Source: Hondaea fermentalgiana (taxonomy: Eukaryota; Sar; Bigyra; Thraustochytrida; Thraustochytriidae). Taken from it: a stretch of DNA of 64,000 nucleotides. The notes below the pieces were generated by a model. The model was not told the origin of the DNA. It did no database searches and saw nothing but the letters and a program-made list of their open reading frames with translations. Made by a program: the position numbers and the translations under genes. Location: assembly GCA_014084085.1 (NCBI GenBank), contig NPFB01000028.1, forward strand, positions 352,559 to 416,558. Reading direction: 5' to 3'. Shown here piece after piece: positions 9,336-19,367 of this stretch; within the stretch, counting starts at the first letter, position 1; each line of letters opens with the position of its first letter.

Positions 9336-9747
9336 ACTCTTTTGCGCCAAACCGTGGCTGGACTGCGCGCGCGGCCAGCCGCAAGACGGGGCCGGCTCGG
9401 ACGTCTGCTCCGGCGATCGTGGCATTGCATTGTAGGCCTATCGTGTTGCATCTCATTGCATTTCATTGCTCCGCAAACTTTCTCCGTGTCCTCCGCGACG
9501 GGAAGGACCAAGCGCAGGTCGCATGGTCGGTCGATCAGCTTCGCAGATCGAATGGGCGCAGAGACTGATGCGAGCTTCTCGAGCAGCTCCGCGAATGGTG
9601 GCGAATCCTACCGCGCGAAACCCGGACCGGTCCCCTCCCTCGTCCAGGCGGAGAGATCGAAGTCCGATAATGACACATTGTGCGATGGACTCGAGAAAGT
9701 TCGCGCGAGCACCGTTGCCAACGCACGGGCTACTCTTTTGCGCCAAA
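9336..9747. promoter_or_regulatory. Pair of E2F-like sites
   Basis: The string CTCTTTTGCGCCAAA occurs at about 9337-9351 and again at about 9733-9747. Its complement contains TTTGGCGC, which matches the E2F/DP consensus (TTTSSCGC) known from animals and plants. Two exact copies about 396 bp apart in the shared upstream region suggest a regulatory role, but no expression evidence is available. Confidence 0.3.
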
Positions 9748-10378
9748 GCTGACGTTAGAAAGAAAGCTAAGACCATGATGGATTGCATACAGATGGCTGA
9801 TGCGACGGGAAGCGCGGATCGGCCCTTTCGCCGCGGGTCACGCGGCGGCGGGCGTGGAGCCAGAGACGATGTTGTGCCGAGTTTTTCTCTCGCATGCCGA
9901 AATGTCTACGCACGCATGCATGCATTTCAAGCAGAAAAAGATTGTAGCCCCGCGTGCATGCTTGGAAGAGGAATTAGCTCACGCGTCCGCCTCGCACATG
10001 CGGCCAAAAAGCCAGGTCGACGGGACAGAAGGAAGGAAGATAACGCGACCCAATTTGCTCGCCTTGCCTGTGAATGAGCGTACATGCACGCGCCTTGCAC
10101 CTTTTGGAGCGACGTACCTCGACTCGACCGTGTAGAAGTCATGCTACTACATGGAGCAATTCGGAGAAGTAAGGAGAGCGCTGGACGTTAGCTGGGCAGA
10201 CTTCCAGATTGAAATTGAGTGCCCCTACGTCCCCTGCGTCCCTGCGTCCCCACGCCCAACTCCCTCGGCCGTGTAACTTTTTTGTCTCATCATTGGCGTT
10301 GTTGTCCGCGGGATCGTATCGCCAGAGTCGACGTTTCATACCTTTTCGGGTCAGTCCCTTGGTCAAGACTCTGCGCAT

Positions 10379-10609
10379 ATGCCTTTTGCTCGCGTGCGCC
10401 GTTCGCAACCATCATCTCGAGTCGTTTTGGACAGCAATAAACGGATGGAAACCTTCGGACAAACCAGACCTAGAAAACTCCTTGAAAAACAAGTAATTGA
10501 GAGGTTAAAGTATTTTTCCGAATACCCGAACTTGTTAGCTAACCCCCAACCCTGCGTGAAACTCGAGCTCATTGGGCAGGGCGAGCCCACGATGGTCATC
10601 GTCTTATAG
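10379..10609 (+). CDS. Small ORF, 76 aa, uncertain
   Basis: An ATG-to-stop frame. The second half (KLLEKQVIERLKYFSEYP, then VKLELIGQGEPTMVIVL) has plausible protein composition with an amphipathic helix. There are no recognisable motifs and no supporting context. It may be a real small gene, an exon, or chance. Confidence 0.2.
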   Translation: MPFARVRRSQPSSRVVLDSNKRMETFGQTRPRKLLEKQVIERLKYFSEYPNLLANPQPCVKLELIGQGEPTMVIVL

Positions 10610-11104
10610 CCCAGGCGCAGGTCTAGATGGCTAAATAATGAGCAACAGTGTAAAGGTTCATTTTTTCTTTGCCCTATCTCTGTCAGGGCGTCTCTCAGGA
10701 AAATGCGTCCTTGCTCGAAAGGCGTCCCTCAAGAATGGGTGCCACGTCCAAGTGCTAATGACGGGTTGTTGAAGCGAACGTTGTAAATCAAATGTTTCCT
10801 TTACATTCAGAGAGACCCTACAGACAGACAATTAGACAGGTAGCGGCCAATGAGCTCGACTTTTCTGCGCTTATGCCAGTCATGTCAATGTTCTGGGCGT
10901 GCGAAAGAGATTTTTTTTTTGGCCAGCAATCAAAAAGCCTTCGTTTGCCGCCAGCACCATCTCCAGTAGTACTATTACCTTCGTACGAACGAACATCAAG
11001 CAGCGAGCAGCGAGTACACTACAACGTTGCTGAGAGTGTGCAGGCGGTCAGGCTTGCATACTTGCAAGGGCTACAACTTGGACTGGTTATCCGCTGAGCA
11101 TAAA

Positions 11105-12370
11105 ATGTCGCATGACGTTCCTTGGCGGACAATAGAGACGCCGATGCTCCAGCGCCAGCCTTCGGCGCTCTCGAATTTATCTCTCGGCTCTTTGGTACCC
11201 TTGCAAGGACCATTAGGGATGACAAAACCGCAATCTCGAACGCAAATGGACAGGGACTACGCTGGCACTGATGCAATGGATATCGTCGTCCATCCCGAGC
11301 CATCTTCATGGAGCCCAAGCAACTCGAACGAGTCGCCAATGTATTTTGACCAAGTGGTACCTGCGCCGCAGCAATCGGCGTATCTTTCCTCATGGCCAAG
11401 CAAAGATTCTGCTCACTGGGCCTTAAAGGCTCCTCGTGAGGACTCCCATGAAATGATGGATGTTGGGGCGGGAGATGATGGTGATGATGATGCGTGGGCC
11501 GCAAAAGATGCAAAAGATGCACATGACCACGAGAGTGGTGAGATTGAGGTCGAAGCTTTGGCGAGCACGGACGAATTTGAATCGAACGGGCGCGACCAAG
11601 CCATGTTTTTCGCCAGTATCGCAGATCCAGAGCAAGCGCTTCGATTTCCCGAGTTTCACAAGATCCGCAACGCCCTCCTTCCCATTCTCAATGAGGAGAC
11701 GACGCTCGATAGCGACTTGCGCTGCTTGCTCCGAAGCGTGTACAACTCTGAGAAAACACGCGTTATTGTGGAAGTCTACCTTCCGGCATTTGAAGCCGGA
11801 TTGGAACATATGCGTGCCCAGGAAACCTACTTTGCTGACCTCTATGGCAAGTGTCCGGGCAATTTTGGGGCGGCTGAAATCGCGATCATACGTTGCCGAC
11901 TCAAGTGGGCTCGCATGCGGCTGCACTTCAAGCGAAGACTCTTGTATATATTGTTGAATGGAGGGGATCAAGAAGCCCAAGCATTCCGTGAAGACCAGCA
12001 GAGCAACGCGACATTTACGTCGCCTTTCCCCCAAAGTGCATCGATGTCAAAGGGTTCACATGATGTCGGGAAAGGGCCCGCCAATGCAGCTGAAAATACC
12101 ACGTTTATCGCTTCGGGTGTTGTCAAGCCAAGAAGCAATTTCTCCAAGGCGGCCAAGAGTCAGCTCCGCGCATGGTTCGAGAACCACAAAGACAATCCAT
12201 ATCCCAGCGACGAGGAAAAGGAGACTCTCGCTCGACAGACGGGCTTGACGCCTTCTCAGGTCTCCACGTGGTTTATCAACGAGCGAATGCGTAACTGGAG
12301 GCGCAAGCGCAAGCATGCGGCGGCAGGTGGTCGCGTTGTGGGCCCCAAGGCGCTGCGACATGGACAGTAG
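11105..12370 (+). CDS. TALE-class homeodomain transcription factor
   Basis: A nuclear DNA-binding regulator. The start at 11105 is the ATG opening MSHDVPW; an earlier in-frame ATG at 11027 adds a leader that looks like 5'UTR. The protein is 421 aa, with the homeodomain near the C-terminus (about 343-404). It shows the three-residue loop extension of the TALE class (HKDNPYPSDEEK), followed by GLTPSQVSTWFINERMR with the invariant W-F-x-N in helix 3 and a basic tail (RRKRKH). The N-terminal 120 residues are Pro/Ser rich and 120-190 is acidic (activation-type). About 195-310 is helical and could be a dimerisation region comparable to MEIS/KNOX domains, though I cannot see a clear match. TALE proteins in protists and algae often work as heterodimers. 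Confidence 0.9.
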   Translation: MSHDVPWRTIETPMLQRQPSALSNLSLGSLVPLQGPLGMTKPQSRTQMDRDYAGTDAMDIVVHPEPSSWSPSNSNESPMYFDQVVPAPQQSAYLSSWPSKDSAHWALKAPREDSHEMMDVGAGDDGDDDAWAAKDAKDAHDHESGEIEVEALASTDEFESNGRDQAMFFASIADPEQALRFPEFHKIRNALLPILNEETTLDSDLRCLLRSVYNSEKTRVIVEVYLPAFEAGLEHMRAQETYFADLYGKCPGNFGAAEIAIIRCRLKWARMRLHFKRRLLYILLNGGDQEAQAFREDQQSNATFTSPFPQSASMSKGSHDVGKGPANAAENTTFIASGVVKPRSNFSKAAKSQLRAWFENHKDNPYPSDEEKETLARQTGLTPSQVSTWFINERMRNWRRKRKHAAAGGRVVGPKALRHGQ

Positions 12371-12798
12371 AAGCTAGTTAAGTTTGTAGGTTTCACGCAT
12401 TTGCACGACTTGTCTCTTGTTTCCTGGCTGACTCTGCGTCTGCACTCTTGCCGCTGTTAATATTGGTGGTGAATGGGAGCTCTTCGCAGCTTGCTTCCTT
12501 GCTCTGCTCGCTGTGCTGTGCTTGCTTTGCACTGCCTGCTTGCCTGCTTTGCGTGGGTATACATGAAAAAAGAAAAGAAAGAAACAAGGTCCCTGTCGTC
12601 TCTTCAATCGTGCAGCAGACCCGGCTTGCTCGGAGGACGAAGTGACGCAAGGAGCGAGGCCGCCCGCGCGCTCTGCTCCGCTGGCCTGACGGCAAGGGCA
12701 GGCTGCACGCGCGCGCGGACTGACTTGCCTGCTTGCCCGCGCCCCTGCCTGCCCCCCCGCCTGGCCACGCGTCCGCGCTGCGCGAGGTCGCGCGAGCC
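12371..12798. other. Intergenic, homeobox to VPS9 gene
   Basis: 428 bp without a supported gene. It should carry the 3' end of the homeobox transcript and the GC-rich promoter/5'UTR of the VPS9 gene. No discrete element was recognised. Confidence 0.5.
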
Positions 12799-14775
12799 AT
12801 GAGCGAGTCGGACGCGCACGCGCACGCGCCCGTGTACGAGCCCATCTTTGGCGACGATGCCAGAGGCAACGGAGACGCAAGCTACGACCCGTTCGCGAGC
12901 CTGCAGAGCGATGGGGCAGTGAGCGGCGTCAGCGAAGAGAGGCGCGGCGGCGGCGTCAGCAACTACGAACAACGGCGGCAAGACTTGCTTGATTCGGCTC
13001 GTGCAGCACAAGCCGCCTTTGTGACGGACCACGAGCAGGGCCGCCAGCCCGAAGAGGACGACACGGACAGCGAGGGAAACCAGTCGGGGGCCGGGTCCAC
13101 CGACGACAAAAGAGAGCTACCGCCGGGATTTGCCTTTCCAGTGACGACCCAAATTATGCAGTTCCTGAACAAGATTTCCACCCAGCCTGGGCCTCCCCTC
13201 CCTGGCGAAGCCACGCTTCGTGCTTTGCAGCGCTACCAGAGCAATGGTAGTCACGGCAGTCGTACTAGCGGCGCAAGCACTACTAGCAGCCAGCCGCGGA
13301 ACCGAGGATCTGGAGATGCAGACAGCACGCGCCGCAATGATGAACATACCTTGAGCGATCGCGAGAACGTGTCGCTTTCGGAACAGCCACCGTCGTCCAC
13401 GCCGGCCAACACCGGCTCTGCCCAGGTCGAAGATGCGTCTGCACAGTCTGAAAGCGCATCGCAGGAAAACGAAACGCCAAACAGCGTCACAGCGTCCAAG
13501 CCAAAGAAAACACAAACTCCAAACGGAACGGACTCTACGGCCAAATCATCGCGCAAGTCTGCATACGCCACCTTTATCCAAACGCTCAAGGAACCACGCG
13601 CTGCAGACACGGTTGCGGCTATCAAAGCACTGGTGCTACATTTCTTCAAGGAGGCGGCCGCTCTGCAGCGCGAAGACGGCGACGCGGCGCCCGTATGGGA
13701 TGATGTGCCAGGGCAGGACAGCGCTTTGGCACGACAGTTTCAAGCGGCAATGCGCAAACTCGAAGCCAAGATGCGCGCCAACGCGCAATGGAAAAACGAC
13801 TGCGAGGAGGCCTGGGCGGCCACATGCGAGGCACTAGAAAAGTTCGTCCTTCTCAAACTTCATGGGGCCTTCTTTTGCGCAACGGATCGAGAGCGCACAC
13901 TGGACCAAGCCCTCTGTGATCGCATCAAGTCGCTGACCTTTGTGCGGGCTAGTCATCTCGATGTACATCACTTTGGCCGAAACAACCTGGAGCAATGGCA
14001 GAAGGCCGGCTCCGAACTTGCCAAGATGAACGAGTTCAAGAGTCCGCGAGACAAGGTGATTTGCGTGCTGAACGCCTGCAGGCTCTTGAGCAGTCTCCTT
14101 GGTGATGACGGTCGTCTCCCCGGCGCAGACGATCTTTTGCCTGCTCTTATTTTCGTGCTTCTCAAGGAAAACCCTCGCAACGTCCACTCCAACGTTTCGT
14201 ATATTGCGAGCTTTCGGAATCCGGCTCGCCTCAAGGGCGAGGCAGGATACTTTTTCACACAGCTCGCGAGCGCTGCGGCCTTTGTCCAAACGCTTGATAG
14301 CAGCATGCTCTCATCAGTGTCCGCGTCGCAATTTGACGCCCTCGTGGCGCACTGCCAGCGCAAACTCGCTGAGGACGCCGCTTTTTCCTTTGGTTGGGAG
14401 GGTATTCGCCCTGAAGAAGAAGCGAAAGTCTTGGCAGAAGCGCAGGGCGTTTCGCACGGAGCCGAGGCTATTTTGCCACTTCGCGACGCTCAGCAAGAAA
14501 CTTCGGATGTGGCTGTGGGTCTTGACAAAGCAGCAGTGACCTTGGGCGAGCTCTTGTCCGAAAGTGAGCCAAGTCCTGCGAGCACTGTCGAGGCCTGGAA
14601 GGCGCAGCGATTGCGCTTCAAAGATCGCACTGCAGAGAGTCTCACACTTGGTGAGGTTTCGGAGCTGCTGGAAGAGTACAAGGCTTTGGCGAGCGTCGTC
14701 GACGCGCTTGCAGTAACGCGGTCGCCGGACTCTGCCAAAAATGGAGCTACATTGGATGATGACGACTCGATCTGA
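12799..14775 (+). CDS. VPS9-domain Rab5-type guanine nucleotide exchange factor
   Basis: Activates endosomal Rab5-family GTPases. The start is the ATG at 12799 (context GCCATGA), giving 658 aa; the frame is open upstream but that leader is Pro/Arg junk. Residues 1-250 are disordered (Ser/Thr/Asn/Gln rich). A helical bundle lies at about 255-345 and the VPS9 core at about 350-520. The core shows DDLLPALIFVLLKENP with the key Asp at about 445, NVSYIASFRNP (Tyr about 468) and GYFFTQLASAAAF (Thr about 487), matching the residues that contact the GTPase in Rabex-5. No A20 zinc finger, CUE or RIN-type domain is visible, so the subfamily is open. Its 3' end faces the convergent gene at 15040. Confidence 0.88.
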   Translation: MSESDAHAHAPVYEPIFGDDARGNGDASYDPFASLQSDGAVSGVSEERRGGGVSNYEQRRQDLLDSARAAQAAFVTDHEQGRQPEEDDTDSEGNQSGAGSTDDKRELPPGFAFPVTTQIMQFLNKISTQPGPPLPGEATLRALQRYQSNGSHGSRTSGASTTSSQPRNRGSGDADSTRRNDEHTLSDRENVSLSEQPPSSTPANTGSAQVEDASAQSESASQENETPNSVTASKPKKTQTPNGTDSTAKSSRKSAYATFIQTLKEPRAADTVAAIKALVLHFFKEAAALQREDGDAAPVWDDVPGQDSALARQFQAAMRKLEAKMRANAQWKNDCEEAWAATCEALEKFVLLKLHGAFFCATDRERTLDQALCDRIKSLTFVRASHLDVHHFGRNNLEQWQKAGSELAKMNEFKSPRDKVICVLNACRLLSSLLGDDGRLPGADDLLPALIFVLLKENPRNVHSNVSYIASFRNPARLKGEAGYFFTQLASAAAFVQTLDSSMLSSVSASQFDALVAHCQRKLAEDAAFSFGWEGIRPEEEAKVLAEAQGVSHGAEAILPLRDAQQETSDVAVGLDKAAVTLGELLSESEPSPASTVEAWKAQRLRFKDRTAESLTLGEVSELLEEYKALASVVDALAVTRSPDSAKNGATLDDDDSI

Positions 14776-14927
14776 CGGCCGCAAGCAAGCGCTAATTGGG
14801 CATGTGGACATTAAAATGAAAGAGAACAATACACGCTGTCACGATTAAAATACCTCGTTTTAGGCTATCGAAGGTAAAAGAAACTAACGCTATGAACCAC
14901 TTCCGCTACAGGGCTTACCTTTTTCTG

Positions 14928-14959
<32 letters not shown>

Positions 14960-14966
14960 ACACACA
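14928..14966. repeat. Homopolymer C21-A10 plus CA tract
   Basis: 21 consecutive C (14928-14948), then 10 A, then a short CA repeat, in the 3' intergenic space between two convergent genes. A length error in sequencing is likely here. Confidence 0.8.
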
Positions 14967-15039
14967 CGAGCGCGCAAAACGCCTACGTATACGATTCATG
15001 GAATGTTTAGTACTCAAAAGGATGGATTCATTGGTTGTT

Positions 15040-16626
15040 TCATGCCATGTAGGCGGTTGCCTTGTAATTGTCAAAATCATCGACAACGTCGAAATCCACG
15101 TCGGCTACGGCGTCTATTTTGGTTTCAATCTCGCAAATGCCAGCTTCAAGCAAACGATTGCGCAAGACAGGACCAAGGCAAGAGGCAGGAGTAAAAAAGC
15201 CCCCTTCATCTTCAAGCTCTGCGCCTTCCAGCGCAAAGCACAAGGCTGACTCGACGAACATTTGCGCTGTGAGCCGGTACAGCGTGTCCGTGGGAAAGTA
15301 CATTTGCACGCTGACCCTGGAGCCCATGTCGCCAAAACCATGTCCATGCTGGACATAGTAGCCCTTGTCCATCTCGGCCTCGGAGGGACCCTTGCCAGCC
15401 ACAGGAAGCATGCCGAGCTTGGAAGCGACTGCGCGCCAGAACGGATGAAAGAGAAAGAACGCGAGCAAAGCGTTGTTGATGACCCATGCAATGGCAGCGG
15501 CAAGACTCGGCAATACGAGCTGCTCCTTGTACTCGAGGTGCGCACCATAGTGCTTGATGACATTTGAGCGCCGCACGCAGGCCATATTGACCGCAGAGAG
15601 GTAGAACCAGGCGTACCAACTATCATGAGTCGCCGAGTACCCTGGCTTGAGGCGCGTAAAGCTCTCAATACGGAAGTCGCTGCGAGAACCGTCTCGCTCG
15701 AGGTCGAGTGGGTTGAAAGAAGCCTGAGGAGGCCGATACGTGTTTTGGTGGTAGAAAACGGTCTCAAGTGTGCCCCCGGAGATTTGGCCACGGCCGTCGT
15801 CAAAGAGCTCGACGCGCGCAAGCATTTCGTTCGGATTGACATCCACAAGGGTCTCAAACACTTGCATCACGCACAAGTCTGCCGGAATGCAATCATGACC
15901 ACAAAAGTTGACAATGCGCGCCCCCGAAGCCTGCGCCGCGCGATAATACTGCCGCGTACACTCTCGTACCCATGCAGCCTCGCCGGTAGTATCGACCATG
16001 GCGCAACCGTGTGCCACGCACTGTCGCACCACCGGGGTGCCGTACTTGGCAAAGGGTCCTACCGAGGTGGCGACGACGCGAGTCTGCGAGCACATGGCAG
16101 CGAGGCTGTTGTCGTCGGTCACATTTACGATCAGAATTTGCAGCTTGGCAAGCTCAGGATCGAATTCCGCGGCAAGCTCTGCGCGCAGCTGCTCCAACTT
16201 GCCAATGCTGCGGCCCGCAAGCGCCCACTTGACGCTGTTTGCGTACTGTGCGGCCATGTAGCGAACTGCAAGTCGGCCGGTGAATCCCGATGCGCCGAGA
16301 AAGACAACATCGAACTTGCGTTGCTCTAGTGGAAGGACGCCCTTGGCCGCCTCGAGGTCTCCGCTGCCGCCGTCTCCATGTTCGTCGTGATCGCCACTAT
16401 TCCACTCGTCCTCGGGCAGGATCTCGGCATTGTCGTCCGCGGTGAGACAGCAGCACGTCTTCCGGAGCGCGCTCGAGATGAGCGCCACTGGCAAGACTAC
16501 GAGCACCAGAAGCGGCAGGCGTACGACGATCGTCCACGCGATCGTCCAGCGTCCATAGCACCCGTCATATTGCCCCCGCTTTCCGTCTCGCGCCTTGACA
16601 TCCGTGAAGACGTCGACGTCTTGCAT
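15040..16626 (-). CDS. Saccharopine-dehydrogenase-like oxidoreductase (SCCPDH family), copy 1
   Basis: A 528-aa NAD(P)-binding membrane-associated oxidoreductase of the SCCPDH/trans-acting enoyl reductase group. It starts at the ATG at 16626 (MQDVDVFTDVKARDGKRG), which aligns with the start of the paralogue at 17824. A hydrophobic segment lies at about 30-55 (VVRLPLLVLVVLPVALI). The Rossmann motif is FLGASGFTGRLAVRYMA (about 110-125), followed by the family features SVGPFAKYGTPVVRQCVAHG, DTTGEAAWVRE and NFCGHDCIPADL. A second hydrophobic stretch lies near 400 (AAIAWVINNALLAFFLF). In bacteria and algae relatives reduce or modify lipid-linked substrates; the substrate here is unknown. It is divergent from copy 2 across a 1.2 kb gap. 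Confidence 0.85.
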   Translation of the reverse strand: MQDVDVFTDVKARDGKRGQYDGCYGRWTIAWTIVVRLPLLVLVVLPVALISSALRKTCCCLTADDNAEILPEDEWNSGDHDEHGDGGSGDLEAAKGVLPLEQRKFDVVFLGASGFTGRLAVRYMAAQYANSVKWALAGRSIGKLEQLRAELAAEFDPELAKLQILIVNVTDDNSLAAMCSQTRVVATSVGPFAKYGTPVVRQCVAHGCAMVDTTGEAAWVRECTRQYYRAAQASGARIVNFCGHDCIPADLCVMQVFETLVDVNPNEMLARVELFDDGRGQISGGTLETVFYHQNTYRPPQASFNPLDLERDGSRSDFRIESFTRLKPGYSATHDSWYAWFYLSAVNMACVRRSNVIKHYGAHLEYKEQLVLPSLAAAIAWVINNALLAFFLFHPFWRAVASKLGMLPVAGKGPSEAEMDKGYYVQHGHGFGDMGSRVSVQMYFPTDTLYRLTAQMFVESALCFALEGAELEDEGGFFTPASCLGPVLRNRLLEAGICEIETKIDAVADVDFDVVDDFDNYKATAYMA

Positions 16627-17823
16627 TTTGTGTTTCTCTGCTCGACCTCGATCGACCTCGACGCTGCTTTCTCTCTGGCTTGAAGGTCTGCTGCACGCGC
16701 GTCAGAACCGAGCCCGAGCCGTTCTTTACTTCACTCCGCGGCCTGGCACGCCAGCCCCTCGCGCTCGCCCCTCGCGAGGTCGACGACCAGTTCTGCATTT
16801 GCGACAAGCGAACTGGCGCGACTGCGTCGTGAGGCCTCGCGCCGCCGAGTGAAGTAGGCCCAGCTGTCGTGAAAGCGCCTTCACAATTCCTCGGATCGAG
16901 GCCGGTTATTGCCGCGCGGGCTTCGCGCTGGGTAGGTTATGACAAAAGTGCACTCACTGTGATCACTAGGTGGCCCCCGCGATGACGTCTCGGCCACTAC
17001 CGCGCGTCCCGCGCACGCTCCGCCGCGGCGCCGAATCTCCGCTACGGCGAGAGAGGCAGAGGCAGGCGGGCCTCTGCGCCGCGCAGACGAACTACGAGAC
17101 CCAGGCGCGGCGCAGGCTGGCCTTGTAGCGCACGGCGGCGCGACAGCAGCAGAAGGTATCGCCGCAGCGCCGAACGACGGAAGAGAGTCCGCGCGGGGTC
17201 CGCTACGCGAAAAGGGTTGCGCAGGCGACAGAAGTTCTTGAATGTCTAGAGGTACTTGGGTGCCATGGCGTCGGGCGCTTTCCTCATTGTCATGCACAGC
17301 ATGGCACGAGCTGCTCTTCGATCGAGCTTCTGAGCATCACGACGGTCGATTGCATCAGCAGCAGCGAATACGTTCGTTCATAAACTCATTCGTTCGTTCG
17401 TTCGTTCGCTTCGTGGCGTGCGTTTGTCGGCCCAGCTCGCACCGCTCGCAGGCGCAGGCTGGCGCGGCCGCCCCAGGTTCCGTGTTCGACGTCGCCTCGG
17501 CGCGCCATGGTCGCAGCTTTGCGCAAATGGACTGCGAAGAGAGAGAGACTCGCCTGTATGGCATTGCACTGCACTGCACTGTCGGAGTGGGCATCACGTG
17601 CCATTTCCATACATACCTTCTTGCAGTAGGCCTAGGCCTAGTATACTTGGGCAACTTGGCATGAACACTATGCAGGATGGAGACTAACTGCACAGTCAGT
17701 CACCAAACCCCGGTCCCAAGCGAGGCTTTGACGAGCGACTTGGGGTTCTACCTTGAGGCACGGGCGCGAAGAGCGCAGAGCAAGACCATCGAGCAAGAGG
17801 AGGAGGAGGAGGAGGAGGACAAC
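16627..17823. other. Divergent promoter region between SCCPDH paralogues
   Basis: 1.2 kb, GC rich, without a supported gene; frames on both strands are Arg/Ser/Ala-rich translations of GC-rich DNA. It contains a CGTT tetranucleotide tract (17391-17408), a GCACTGCACTGCACTGT-type run near 17565-17581 and the palindrome TAGGCCTAGGCCTA near 17627-17640. It probably holds both promoters. Confidence 0.5.
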
Positions 17824-19314
17824 ATGGTGGGCGTCAAGGAGGTGGAAAAGTTCACGGCGTTCAAGGCGCGCGATGGCAAGAAGGCCGCCTTTGACGGGGT
17901 CCAGGGCCTGCTCAAGCTTGCGAGTGGCCTCTTGGTGCAGCTGCCGTTCGCTGCGGTTTTGACCCCACTCGTCGTGGTCTCGCTCGTGGCCAACAAGCTC
18001 GCGTCCGGAGGGAAAAAGCAATCGGCCGCGGAAACCCCGCTCGCGGAGCCCGTCGAGCCTGCCAAGGACCGGACGAAGCGCGAGGAACGCAAGTATGACT
18101 TGGTGGTTTTTGGCGCAACCGGTTTCACGGGCGGTCTTGCTGCGGAATACCTTGCCAAGCAGTATAGTGGAAACGGAAGCGACCTGAAGTGGGCAATTGC
18201 TGGACGCAAGATCAAGTCTCTGGAAAAGGTGCGGGAGCGTCTTGCCAAGCTCAACCCGGAAGCTGCCAAGTTGGACCTCATCATCGCCGACACTAGCGAT
18301 GAGCAAAGCGTGCAACGCATGGTCAACAGCACGCGCGTTGTCGCCTCTACTGTAGGCCCTTTTGTCAAGTATGGTACTCCTCTTGTGCGCGCCTGTGTGG
18401 CGTACGGCACCGACTATTGCGATATCACGGGCGAGGCAGACTGGGTCAAGGTCTTGATCGAGGCATACTCAAAGACGGCGCGTGAAACGGGAGCGCACAT
18501 TGTCAACTTTTGCGGCCACGATTGCATTCCCTGGGATCTCATGACCCTTGAGCTTGCCAATAATATCCGTGCGGCGAACCCTGATGAGGATCTCGAAAGC
18601 ATTGAAATGTACAATGACATTTTCGGCTCATTTAGCGGTGGAACACTCGCCACCATTGTTCACCACCTCAGCAACCCAATGAAGCCGAGCAAGAATCTTA
18701 CCTTTAACGCGCTTGACATGCGCGCAGATGGGACCCGCACGGAAACGCGCGTCCGTGGCGATCTTATGCCCGTTGGCTACAGTTCGGCGCACAAGTCCTA
18801 TTATGGATTTTCTTTTATGTCGATGGTCAATCGCGACTGCGTGCGTCGCTCCAATGCTCTGCTTCAGTATGGCAAGCAGCTCAGGTACAAGGAGCAGCAG
18901 GAGCTCCCTGGTCTTGGAGCCACGGTTGCCTTTGGCATCGAAGGCATCATGATCGTGTTGCTCTTGGGTAGCGGTGCATTGCGCGGGGCTTTTCTGGCGC
19001 TTGGTCTGCTTCCCAAGCCAGGCCAAGGCCCTAGTGTCCAGGAGCAAGAAGATGGCTTTCTCATTGTCACTGGATACGGCAAGGGTACCAAGGGAACCAA
19101 AGCAGTCGGCAAAATGTACTTTTCCAAGGATCCGGGCTATCGCGATACGGCCCGCATGCTTATGGAGTCTGCGCTTTGCATGGCTCTCTCGCGGACTGAA
19201 CTTCCTACCAAGGGCCAGGGAGGCATGTACACGCCGGCTGCGGCGCTCGGCACTGTTCTGCGTGACCGTCTCATCCGTTCTGGCACGGAATTCGAGGTCA
19301 AGCTTACCAAGTGA
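17824..19314 (+). CDS. Saccharopine-dehydrogenase-like oxidoreductase (SCCPDH family), copy 2
   Basis: A 496-aa paralogue of the minus-strand gene at 15040-16626. The start at 17824 is supported by alignment to the paralogue (VEKFTAFKARDGKKAAFDG); the frame is open 49 codons upstream but that part is a Glu-run leader. A membrane segment lies at about 30-55, the Rossmann motif is VVFGATGFTGGLAAEYLA, then ASTVGPFVKYGTPLVRACVA, DITGEADWVK and NFCGHDCIPWDL. A hydrophobic stretch (GIMIVLLLGSGALRGAFLAL) lies near residue 380. The C-terminal tail (GGMYTPAAALGTVLRDRL) matches copy 1 (GGFFTPASCLGPVLRNRL). The enzymatic substrate is unknown. Confidence 0.87.
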   Translation: MVGVKEVEKFTAFKARDGKKAAFDGVQGLLKLASGLLVQLPFAAVLTPLVVVSLVANKLASGGKKQSAAETPLAEPVEPAKDRTKREERKYDLVVFGATGFTGGLAAEYLAKQYSGNGSDLKWAIAGRKIKSLEKVRERLAKLNPEAAKLDLIIADTSDEQSVQRMVNSTRVVASTVGPFVKYGTPLVRACVAYGTDYCDITGEADWVKVLIEAYSKTARETGAHIVNFCGHDCIPWDLMTLELANNIRAANPDEDLESIEMYNDIFGSFSGGTLATIVHHLSNPMKPSKNLTFNALDMRADGTRTETRVRGDLMPVGYSSAHKSYYGFSFMSMVNRDCVRRSNALLQYGKQLRYKEQQELPGLGATVAFGIEGIMIVLLLGSGALRGAFLALGLLPKPGQGPSVQEQEDGFLIVTGYGKGTKGTKAVGKMYFSKDPGYRDTARMLMESALCMALSRTELPTKGQGGMYTPAAALGTVLRDRLIRSGTEFEVKLTK

Positions 19315-19327
19315 AACTCCTCCAGCT

Positions 19328-19367
19328 CAGATCAGCTTTAATCAGATCAGCATTAATCAGATCAGCT
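19328..19367 (+). repeat. Three short repeats after the SCCPDH-2 stop
   Basis: The 14-mer TTAATCAGATCAGC is repeated about three times with small changes, 14 bp after the stop codon. It probably lies in the 3'UTR. No stem or known element was recognised. Confidence 0.7.

Larger units (their letters stand above)
8741..11104. other. Long divergent intergenic region (chitinase/homeobox)
   Basis: 2.4 kb between divergently transcribed genes. Many overlapping frames occur on both strands, but none resembles a protein family and all have skewed composition, as expected in GC-rich DNA. It contains two identical ACTCTTTTGCGCCAAA-like blocks (see the regulatory entry), several CATGCATGC-type palindromes (about 9230-9250 and 9912-9930), and a small ATG frame at 10379-10609. 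Confidence 0.5.

Noticed and set aside
9173..10135. Several 110-200-codon frames on both strands
   Set aside because: Overlapping frames with Arg/His/Cys-rich composition and no conserved motif; taken as GC-rich chance frames.
16881..17297. 138-codon minus-strand frame between the SCCPDH genes
   Set aside because: Ala/Arg/Pro-rich with no motif, in a divergent promoter region.
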